This document shows positions 1 to 8,660 of a stretch of DNA of 23,415 bases, piece by piece. The notes below the pieces were generated by a model. The model was not told the DNA's origin, made no database searches, and saw only the letters and a program-made list of their open reading frames with translations. Origin of the DNA: Ganoderma boninense (lineage: Eukaryota > Basidiomycota > Agaricomycetes > Polyporales > Polyporaceae); the NCBI GenBank assembly GCA_002900995.3, contig PJEW03000042.1, forward strand, positions 1-23,415. The letters run 5' to 3'. The position numbers were made by a program, and so were the translations under genes. The stretch's first letter is position 1; each line of letters starts with the position of its first letter.

Positions 1-1424
1 TGTACTGTGGAGAAGGTGGTGAGCTGAGGTTCGCTTGGATCAGGAAAACGCGACACGCACCAATATCGGAAGGGATCCCTCTTCGGGAGGATTCCACTGT
101 AGCTTATTGGCCCCGCACGGTGTAGGCTGAGCAGATCTCGGTATGCGCATCTGGTTTGCAATGGATGAACCACCCATGTCGAGAACGATTTCGCCGTGGA
201 CATGCTCGGGGCATCGGCCCACTAATGTGCCGGAAATGAGAGGGGGATTGGGTGGCGGCGCGATTTGCTCCAGTGCAGCTGAGGTGTGAGGAGGGGGATC
301 TGAAGAGTGAAGTCCGAGAGGACAGGGCAGGACGCTTAAATAGGGCCTTGTCGACTTGAAGCGCTCGACGAGTGGCAGACCTGAGATATAGCATAGCAAA
401 GCTGGGTTTGTCTCAAAAGACTGAATAAAAACCCAGAGACTAAAGACGATTGTCGCTCACCGGAGGCCGTCCGCCAGAGCATTGTTATCAACGAAGACAA
501 AGGGGAAAGAGGAGGACGGGGGTTCTGGACGCACAATCGGACGTTGACACCTGCATTAAATTGAATGCACCATGCACATAATCGCGGCTCCCTCCTGTCC
601 ATGGTGTTTTGAAGTTGTATGCTATAGGCGGAGAAGGAATTCGCAAGCAATGCTTACCTGGTCTCCAACGCCGGCGCCGAGAAAGGTCAGCACGTACGCA
701 ACATATGCAACCTGCCAAGCTTGTAGAGTCAACACTACCTGCCTCAATAGTTTCCCAGGGAATATAGAGCAGATTCGTGAGCCAAGAATGCCCTTCATAC
801 CCAGAAGGCGACGGGGTTGCACCACAGAACAAAGAGTGGCCGGCCGCCAAAGCACGATCGCCGCGAGCGCCAAGCACAAAGTTATGTAATGCCGGACAAA
901 AACGGAGCACAGCCCGGGCCGGTTTCGAAAGGACCAACCGCTGGCTGGGCTCGCCTTCAACGGTGTCTTCGGACTTCCACCCAATCCCTACTTAGCTTGG
1001 TGCACCGAACGTTCTTATCCTTCTCTCTCTGGTTGGCAATGTGCACGACCAAAGCAATACGTACCTCCAAACAAGAATCTAGTCCTCAACACCGCCAGTG
1101 CCTCCGTCAACCGAATGATCGCCCGACGGTCAGCTTTGGGATGGGGATTATTGGAGAGGGGCTGGGCCTGGTAAGTTCTCCCCGTTTTCGTTCTCAGATA
1201 TCCGTGTCTGAACCGCGAATGCGTGTCTGAACCGCGAATGCCGTTACAAGTACAGCTATGCCCCTTCCTACACCAAGGCTGGGACTACATCCAACTCGAA
1301 GGGCCGCACGTTGGACCTTGGGCTTTCAGGGCTTCCGCTCTCCCTGTACTGTCTCGCGGACCGCTTCCGAGTTCAAGCGTGAGCCATTCACACCAAGAGG
1401 TGCGTCTTTCCCTGAGCCTTCGAG
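1..1424. other. No confident gene; possible minus-strand relict exons
   Basis: No gene can be supported here. On the minus strand a hydrophobic reading frame runs from about 984 down to 662 and ends at a good splice donor (GTAAGC, starting at 660). A further stretch down to 461 reads FVFVDNNALADGL and ends at another good donor (GTGAGC, starting at 460), with a matching CTCAG acceptor near 380. The second motif faintly recalls fungal multi-spanning membrane proteins, but I could not join the pieces into one frame or name a family. It may be a decayed membrane-protein gene or chance. Confidence 0.15.
1204..1241. repeat. Perfect 19-bp tandem repeat, two units
   Basis: The unit GTGTCTGAACCGCGAATGC occurs at 1204-1222 and again at 1223-1241 without a mismatch. 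It lies in sequence with no supported gene. Perfect identity suggests a recent slippage duplication; no function is apparent. Confidence 0.9.
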
Positions 1425-1586
1425 TTAACGGTCATGAGGCTCCGACGAGGTACGGGTCGACGTACGGTAGATGGACACTGGCCCCTCCTCCTTTTTCGTC
1501 TGTTTTCCGGCGAGGTACATATACCCCAGCGTACCAACCACACCCACCACGGTCGCAATGGCCTGTCGCGACGAGGAGCAACTCAT
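1425..1586 (-). CDS. Small hypothetical protein with one hydrophobic segment
   Basis: This is a 53-residue ORF beginning MSCSSSRQAIATVVG. One hydrophobic segment (about residues 8-26) is followed by a Lys/Glu patch (KQTKKEE) and a polar Ser/Thr-rich tail. That layout fits a small single-span membrane protein, perhaps of mitochondria or ER, but I recognise no family. The frame stays open upstream to about 1710 without an in-frame ATG, so the start is chosen only as the first ATG and an upstream exon is possible. On this strand the preceding 1740-1820 is pyrimidine-rich, like fungal 5' leaders, and contains a CRE-like palindrome. It could still be a chance ORF. Confidence 0.25.
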   Translation of the reverse strand: MSCSSSRQAIATVVGVVGTLGYMYLAGKQTKKEEGPVSIYRTSTRTSSEPHDR

Positions 1587-2048
1587 AAGCACCCTGCTGT
1601 CGCCTGTTATTGAAGACCTTGCCTCACCAGCGTACGGCCGGATCCCCTTGTCTGGATGCCGGATCCCGACGACATGGTGCTCGGCGGTTATCGGTGGTTG
1701 TCAAAGATTGTTATTGGTGCGTATTTTTTTGAGATAGACGTGGTAGGAGGGGAAGAGAAAACGTTGGGGTAGATGTTGGGGCAGACAGTTTGAAAGGGAG
1801 GGGATCGCTGTGACGTCATGTCATACTACGCCGATTGTGGCTGCCCGACGACGAAGCATGCGCACTCCTCGCGGGACCTCGCCATCCGAGAAATGTCTTG
1901 GCTTGTTGTAAGTTGGGTATCAATACGTTCATTTTCTTCGCACGGCCATGCCACTGGGCCTCGTATCCAAATGCATCTGGATACCTACTTGCATACATGT
2001 GCATGACACGCTATGAAACATTTTGAATGAAGACGGCGACCACTCGCC
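1587..2048. other. Intergenic region with pyrimidine-rich leader-like stretch
   Basis: No convincing coding sequence. Read on the minus strand, 1740-1810 is C/T-rich and would suit the promoter or 5' leader of the small minus-strand ORF. The end near 2048 is the 3' flank of kinase A. Confidence 0.3.
1811..1818. promoter_or_regulatory. Palindromic CRE-like site (TGACGTCA)
   Basis: The perfect 8-bp palindrome TGACGTCA matches the known binding consensus of CREB/ATF-type bZIP factors. It lies about 225 bp upstream of the minus-strand start at 1586. The sequence match is certain; its use as a regulatory site is inference. Confidence 0.35.
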
Positions 2049-3266
2049 TCAGTCTGGATCGACCCCCACGTCCTCCACGAAGCGACTGTCGACCACGTAT
2101 TCTTCCGGGATCAACGTGCCCTTCTCAAGGAGGGAGGGATCCATCCAGTCGAACCGTGCATCGTTCTCCCAACCTTCACGCTTCATCCTGTCCGCGAAAA
2201 GGCGTCTCAGGAACGCGTAGTCCGGCTCCTCAGTAAATCCCAGACGAGTGTAGTAGGAGTAGTACGTCTTGAACTCCTGCGAGTCGGAACACTGCGTCGC
2301 GACGAAGTCGCGCAAGGCGTTTCCAGCTTTCATCTCACGCGTGCGTTCCAACTTCGCTTTGAAGGTCGGGGCATAGATGCCCTGCCATGGGAGTTCTCCG
2401 CAGTAGAACTCCAACAAGACGTAAAACAGAGCTTCGATGTCGTCTCTCCGACAAAGTTCTAGAAGGGGCGGCGGACGGTGAGAGTCGGAGCGAGAGATCG
2501 AGGTCATTGAGCACGTACCGTAATGCTGATGTGCGGCGACGCTAGCATACGGGACTGTACCCGTCGCACTACGATCCGGAAGGTACGGAACGTGCTTTCT
2601 AGTGTTCGGGTCCAGGTAGAGCTTCGAATGACCAAAGTCAAACAGATGGACGACGTGGGCGCTGTCGCCCATGCCCATCGCAAAGTTGTGGGGCTTGATG
2701 TCTACAACAAGCAAGCCCCGAGAGTGCACATACTCTATCCTGTCGAGCTTTCGAGTAACGCGAGACGTGCACGACAGAGAGAGAGGCCGGATTTCAGTCA
2801 GCGCCACAATCGTCGCGAGAGGAATCATGGTGGACTCACCATCTGCAGAGCCAACATGCAGACGGTGCGCATCGAAAACTTGCGCCTGCAGAACTTGTGC
2901 AGCGCCGCCAAGTTGGGACCGAGTTTATCTAGGACCAACGCGTAGTTTCCGGTTACCTTCCCCGCCCAGTGCACGTACGGAAAGCCGACAGAGGGCTTGC
3001 CGAGAAGCTTGTAGACCGCAGCTTCGTAGGCCAAGGCAGGGGGGTGGTTGGTTTCGTGTTCGATGTGGAGCCGCTCCGACTTGATGGCTACTTCGTCTCC
3101 GGTGAGCATGTTGAACGCTCTGGCAACGTCGCCTTGGACCGTCGGTTAGCTTGGCACTGTTGCGATCGGCCGAGGGTTTGTACGCACCTCCCGAACCGCG
3201 CCCGATGTAGTGCGTCGCCTGGTAGATACCACATACCGTATAAGTCCAGATATAGTTGCTCCCCAT
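2049..3266 (-). CDS. CK1-like protein kinase A (non-RD)
   Basis: Protein kinase of the casein kinase 1 group, expected to phosphorylate Ser/Thr; the substrate is unknown. Four exons: 3266-3188, 3132-2840, 2747-2519 and 2458-2049, total 1011 nt, 336 aa, closed by TGA. Visible in order: glycine loop IGRGSGG (residues 21-27), VAIK with Lys44, FCRRKFS and YVHSRG (CK1 hallmarks), catalytic-loop VVDIKPHN with Asp140 and Asn145, DFG at 161-163, GTVPYAS, and RRDDIEALFYVL...LPWQG, which is diagnostic of CK1. The His and Arg of HRD are both Val, so this is a non-RD kinase. The start is set by alignment with kinase B. It is divergent from fusion 1 across 224 bp. The introns (55, 92 and 60 bp) share phases with kinase B. 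No targeting signal was seen. Confidence 0.88.
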
Positions 3267-3490
3267 GCAATTCTGAGTGGGCTGCGAGTGCCGAGTAGCT
3301 GACTAGAAAATGTATGACTGAAAGAGCGCAGCCGGTGGAAGTCACTGTCATGAAGCGGCACCGAGTCGGGTTGACGAGCGATAGGCGCTCTTTGGTGTAC
3401 AAACAGATGCAAATGCTGTGTTGGATGGGCATCGAAGGCGAACTTGAAGGAAACTTGAGCACGCCCTTGCTAGCCCTTGCTGCTGGCCCA
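3267..3490. promoter_or_regulatory. Bidirectional promoter region, cassette 1
   Basis: These 224 bp separate the ATGs of two divergent genes and so must hold the core promoters of both, unless transcripts start farther away. I see no clear TATA box. A CCGAGTCG octamer near 3363 also occurs twice in the cassette 2 spacer (near 12686 and 12714). The role is inferred from gene geometry. Confidence 0.5.
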
Positions 3491-5379
3491 ATGCCACACA
3501 CTTTTGTGCATATAAGGCTCGACCCGAAGAAGTCTGCATACTGGCTGCCTCTCTCTGGCCGGCAAGCTGCAGAGAATATCCCTGTTCGATCTTTCTGGGC
3601 TCTCCGTGTTAACTGGGACGGCGACGAGAGCGACTACGCACCCGATTTCCTCTTCGTGGTCTCGTCGCAACCCTCGCCCTACCCCTTGGAAAACGCGTCT
3701 CTTACGCTAGGCCCCAAGCTCGCCCAGGGAACCGGAGTGCTTTGCGAGGAGCCAACCGCGTTGAGGCTGATAGAGCCTATCATCACACAAAGCGAGAACG
3801 TGTGTCGCCCGCTATACCTGCATGCTTCTCCCACGATATACATCAACCCGCATTGTCGCCCGCCCGTTGAATGGATTCATTATCGGCTCGACATGCCCAG
3901 TCTCCAATCCTTCATTCGTGTCGTGCACGAGCTTTCCCCAGCATCTCGCGACTTCCGCACGTGGCAGAAACGGTTGCACGCAAAGTCTGGCGGCCCCGAG
4001 AGGGTAGAGCCGGAGTGGTCATCGTTTGACGGAGGTGACCGGTACATTATTGGAGGCCGAAACGCTCCGAAGACCTTCGTGTTCGACTTTTTGTTCGACC
4101 CGTACCCGTATCCGGAAGGCCCGCCTACTATTTACGAAGAAATTAGGCTATACAAACAGTACGTCTCCCACCTTTTATGTATGTGTGTGATGTTGAGGCT
4201 GATCACTTCTATTACCGCAGACTCTGCAAGGATTACAAATGGAAGGGTGCTCAAGAGGCTGTCGATTGGGTGACGAACGTCCGGCAGGTACTGTTGTTGT
4301 GCACTATTCGCGGACCCCGTTAACCTATGACTCATAAACGACTGCAATGTGACCATTGGCAGGAAAACGACGGGGCGCTGTCGCGTGAACTTACCACCAC
4401 TCTCTCATTACCGTCCCCGTTCGATGATCCATTGTGGCGAGCGGATGCTCTGTCACTCCTCCACAAGCGGTATCCTCCCACTGATCTAACCGCAATCAGT
4501 GACTGCGACTCCGATCACGAAGATGAATTTGTGTGGCCATCATTTCCTTGCATCCAACCCAAGTTCCCGAAGGTCGCTGCACCGAGCTGCATAAGAGTCA
4601 TCGTTTTTGACATATTCGGTGTGATCTTGGTATGGAGGGTTCGAGAGTCGCTTCATTCGTGTCTTATTGATGATCTACAGGATAGGGAAAGCGCCATTAG
4701 GAGCGCCCTGACGCCGTGGACGATGGTGAGCGGTTGCACAAAGGACGCGACGCAGCTCACGAGGCTGTACCTCGAATCAGAAGCCTTGGCCAACCATGAT
4801 CGTTCAACTCGACCTGTATCCCTCGCGCATGTCGCCCACTCCGCGCTGTCAGCATTGATAGAGAGGCTCGACCTACGGATCTCGCCACACTCTATGCTGT
4901 TCACAGATGCCCTCTCCCAGATCCTGACACCGGCTCCGTTCGCAGACGTCGAGCCTGCAATCACTGCCCTTGTGGACCGCGGTGTGAAGCTCATCTGCTT
5001 CCCTTCCCATTCCAGCACGACCATGGAGCACCTGGGGCCCGCGCTGCCTGCAGCATTCCACAAGCATGTCGAGCTCGCCCCCCTCGCGATGTCTGTGCAC
5101 TTCGCAGCTGGGAACCAGCCCTGGTGGAAGATGTACGAAAAGTACAAGGAGGTCGCGCCGGATGTTGGCGAGGACGAGATCCTCATCGTGAGTGCGGGGG
5201 TGGGCCGAGTCCTCGTCTCTGCCATCGGGCGCACGTACGTTACAGCGCTGCTGAACCGGCCCGGCAGCCTCGAGAGTCATGTCGATTTTGTCGTCGGGGA
5301 ACGCCCAGAGTACAATCCTATTCCCTTGATGACGGTGCCAGGGCTCATGGAACTTTGTGCGGCGCTGGAGATGTTGTGA
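3491..5379 (+). CDS. Two-domain fusion protein 1: unknown module plus HAD-like domain
   Basis: Four exons: 3491-4158, 4221-4287, 4363-4629 and 4681-5379, total 1701 nt, 566 aa. Residues 1 to about 245 form a module I do not recognise, with conserved marks LDPKKSAYWLP, SFWALRVNW, RYIIGGRNAPKTFVF and DYKW. Residues from about 255 to the end resemble type II haloacid dehalogenases: motif I FDIFGVIL (candidate nucleophile Asp328), then a cap-like stretch, FADVEPAITAL, ICFPSHS as motif II, and a closing LMELCAALEML. Motif I has FGV where FGT is usual. The motif IV acid is not evident in the segment ILIVSAGVGRVL. No signal peptide. An upstream in-frame ATG at 3314 exists, but all copies start MPH(T/S)F, so 3491 is preferred. 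Intron 3 (51 bp) has no in-frame stop, so a retained form would also be open. Confidence 0.8.
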
Positions 5380-5645
5380 TCTACCGATCCTGTTGAGTCT
5401 TCGCTTTGCTCATGTATCTCGTGTCATTGTAGCATACATGTTGTTGTCTGCATCCATTTTGTGTGTTGCTGTGCTGTGTGCGGTACGAACGCGCGTAACA
5501 TTAGACCAACTACACCGATCCGAGGGCAGATGTGAAAGCGCCCATCCCGACTACTCCGACTGCGGCCCTCTGCCATTCGCCTTCGTACCATGACCGTTGT
5601 CCTGAGGTGCTCGTTTCTTCTCGGACGTCTTGCTGACGACAAGCA

Positions 5646-6286
5646 TGCCGCATACGTTTGTTCCTCTGCAGCTCGACCCACAACGAACTGCTTACTGGCT
5701 TCCTCAACCCGCCCAGGAAGCTGCTGCGAAGATCCCCGTAAAATCGTTCTGGGCTCTCCGCGTGAACTGGGATGGCAACGAGGACGACTACGCCCTTGGC
5801 TTTCTCTTTGTAATCTCTTCAAAGCCTTTTCCTTTTCCTTTTGTTAACTTGTTGCTTACACTCGGATTGAAGGTGGCGGAGGGTATTGATATGCTGTGGG
5901 AGGAGCCGACGGCGTTCAGGACTGAGGAACACATCACAACAGAAGATGAGCTGGCTCGCCATCTCTTATATCTTCATGCTACTCCAACTATCCCCATCAA
6001 CATTTACTGTCGCCCATCTGTGAAACGGAGCTACTATTATCTCAATACATGGAGTCTCAAATACTTTATACGAACTGCTCACAACTTCTGCCTCTCACTT
6101 GGGACCTACGCCGGCGGAGTAAACTGTTGCGTGCAAGGTCGGGTGGTTCAGAGCGTGTAAGGGACTGGTGGTCGCCATAGGATGGCGGCGAGGCGTACAT
6201 TATCGGAGGACGGAACGATCCAAAAACGTTCGTCTCGCCTCCGTATCTCACTGCGATCCAGTTACTTGCTCCAGACAATCAAAGTT
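5646..6286 (+). pseudogene. Broken copy of the fusion N-terminal module
   Basis: It starts MPHTFVPLQLDPQRTAYWLP and tracks fusion 1 for about 150 residues (SFWALRVNWDGNED, GFLFVISS, LYLHATPTI). The frame is then lost between about 6095 and 6125. In the new frame SGGSERV is followed by a stop at 6178-6180, and then AYIIGGRNDPKTFV, which matches the conserved part of the module. Similarity ends near 6250 and no HAD part remains. It carries at least one frameshift, one nonsense codon and a 3' truncation. It has no divergent kinase partner. A truncated product of about 170 aa could still be translated. Confidence 0.8.
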
Positions 6287-8660
6287 AGCACTCCGTTGCA
6301 CCCTTGCACACACCAAGCACCCATCCCTGTTTGAAGACTCCCGTCCTCGGCAGCCTCCACTCCGTCGGGTAGGAGATCGACTCTGCGCTGATTTCGGGGG
6401 GAAGCCATGGCATACAAGGTCGGAGTTCCTCCGTCAACGCCAGAAGCTGGAGATGGTGCGTGCCGTGAACAGGGACCTTGTCCACACGACGGATGGCCCC
6501 GCGGCCCCGTGCTTGCGCATCTCGAAGAATTCTTGTGTCCTGTCGTTCCCCGTCCGCAGCCCGCCAGTCCTCTCGCACCACTCAAGACTTCAGCTTCAAA
6601 GCTTCGCCCACAAGCACGTCCTCGAACTTTCATATATAGGAGACGTCCCTGCTCTTCTATTCCAATATTGCGTGGTCCGCAGGTTCGTCGTGCAACCCTG
6701 TGCCGAGCCGCGCAACCATGAAAAACTCGGGGCGCAGACATAAGTCCGACAACGAGCCCTCCGGAGCGTGTAAAAATACCGCCTGGCTCATATTGCCGCT
6801 TCCCTTGTCCTGGATCGCATCGACTCGCCGCTCTGCGAACGTCGATTAGCCGTGGATGTGACACTCTGCCACGACAGAAGGGGTGGCGTTCGCGGCGGCG
6901 AACCCCTACAGCGATCTCTAGCCCCGGAGTGTGAAGAGTGTACGGCAGAGAGCGCATTTCGAGGCCCGTGTTCGAGCTCAGCAGAGGAAAGCGCGCCCGG
7001 ATCGCTCAATTGGAGCCCTCAATGGGTGCAAGCGGCGAGCTCATGGAGAGGCGGCCTGGCGGATGGAGTAGGAGTATGCGTCCAGTGCGTCGTCCGTATT
7101 GACCGGATGTTTGATACGGCGAAATATATGTTCATCCTTGTTATATGTCGTGTCAGCCCTCAACCTTTGTGGAAAGACTGGATATGCCAGCTTCAAGTTA
7201 CCACCCGGTCGCGCGTGCCGTGATGGTCCCGGTCCCCCTTGCCCGGGATGAGAGTTGCGCTTCCGGACCTAGAGCGTAAGAGAAAATAAAGTAAATTGGG
7301 TAAGGTGCTGTCTAGCAGGAATCAAAACGAAGAAGTGATATGTTCGTGTGAGCGTGGTGGGAGACGGGAGACAAGCTGGAGCGCGGGCGCGTAGTACTTA
7401 CTGAGTGTCGGCCCGGGCCGGGACCGAATGGGCGCTTGAAAATTCACTGCTCTTGCCCCAGGCGAGTCGTTTACTGCCTGTGTCCCAACTTGAACCATGT
7501 CACCTCCGAGTCCTGCACTGATGTTTGCGATTTGATGTAGAGCTTTGTGATTTGCTCTAATCACCAAAATTTTAACTATCCCTCCCCACATATGCACTGC
7601 CAGTGGCTCGTTCGCCTGCGGCTCCCCATCAGGACACGAAAAGCGTGCAAACAACATGAAGCTGCTTCTGAGAGCCAGGTCAGTCTCGGGGCAGCCAGGT
7701 CCCGCTTGTTCCACCCTCTCTTCTTCTCACAGCTCATTATTTCCTCCTTCATTCATTTGCTTCAGAGGGACCGTCTTGTCAGATGACCGCGTGTGTCCCT
7801 CAATTCACGGCGAGCGAATAGCCGGCGAGTCCGAAGCTCTATCCCCACTGGCAAGAGGTGGGCGGGTCTACAGTACAGATGAAGGCCGGTGAGAAGCGTT
7901 CTCGAACCAGATCGTGAGGCCGCTCTCGAATCGGCGTGACTGATTTCGTGAAACGTCATAGCCACTCCCCGGTATGCCTTCCTTCTCCAGTCTTCGCAGA
8001 AGCGCTTATATTACACATCATGCCTGATCTTTCAATTAGGAATGGTCAGGTCCTCGAGGTAAGTAGTACGTGTACCTGCACAATCACAAAGTTCATGCAC
8101 AGCTGACTGTCACAGTACACTCATCAGACGGACACAGGGATTTGCACAACCTCAGGTGTTCCCCGCATTAGCGGTCACCCTAGCGTTCTAAGTAAAAGTT
8201 CAGACATTCTAAGGCAGTAAGTAACAGTGGCAGACAAATTTCCGCGGCTATCGCCCCTCGGCAAGTCTCTCGCTCGTCATGCGGCTTTCGGAGGTTCTTT
8301 ACCTGCCTCAATTGGTTCGCGGCGCTCACAGTGATGCGGTTTTAGCCCAGCCGCTCTCATTGACTTTTACCCTCCAGTCATCCCTACCGGCGGCCCGGGG
8401 GCGCATTCCCCAGTGCGCTCCCATGTGCCTGGTCTTCGGTGACGTTTTCTGGGACAGTCAAGTCCACCACTCGTCGCACAGCCCGGCTCAGGCGGACATT
8501 AGTCGCAATGCATTAGCTGGTTGTGCTTCTTTCGAATATCGCTTGGGAGGTGCGTCCCTCGCATATAACATGCTTCGTCTCTTTGCCGAGCTCCACGTTC
8601 TCCTCACCTTCAAGCCCCCATCTCACGCCATCGGTATCGCGGGACTTCAGCTTCACGACG
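6287..8660. other. Long stretch without a supported gene
   Basis: ORFs up to 231 codons occur on both strands, but all have the Arg/Pro/Gly-rich composition of chance frames in GC-rich DNA and none shows a family motif. A TATA-like CATATATAGG lies at about 6630, and a short ATG frame of 42 codons begins near 6718. A possible tiny spliced ORF lies at 8020-8220. The last 100 bp before 8661 look like the P450 promoter. Confidence 0.35.
8563..8568 (+). promoter_or_regulatory. TATA-like element upstream of the P450
   Basis: ATATAA lies 93 bp upstream of the P450 ATG at 8661, followed by C/T-rich sequence typical of fungal leaders. The assignment rests on position only. Confidence 0.35.

Larger units (their letters stand above)
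2049..5379. repeat. Kinase/fusion cassette, copy 1
   Basis: The block holds kinase A (-), a 224-bp spacer and fusion 1 (+). The same arrangement recurs at 11408-14783. Exon numbers and phases agree in both genes, and coding similarity is plain at protein level, while intron and spacer sequences have largely diverged. It is therefore an old duplication. Confidence 0.85.

Noticed and set aside
3314..3490. Longer fusion 1 start at 3314
   Set aside because: The extra 59 residues have no counterpart in fusions 2, 3 or the pseudogene, all of which begin MPH(T/S)F, and they would occupy most of the divergent promoter.
6629..6843. TATA-like site and 42-codon ORF starting near 6718
   Set aside because: The element is plausible, but the short peptide has no recognisable features and no splice continuation was found.
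6262..6957. 231-codon minus-strand ORF
   Set aside because: Arg/Gly-rich composition without motifs, lying partly over the pseudogene's decayed 3' region; not supportable.
8279..8660. Upstream extension of the P450 in the 8279 frame
   Set aside because: That frame lacks a membrane anchor and runs through the promoter; the hydrophobic anchor starting at 8661 in another frame is the expected P450 N-terminus.
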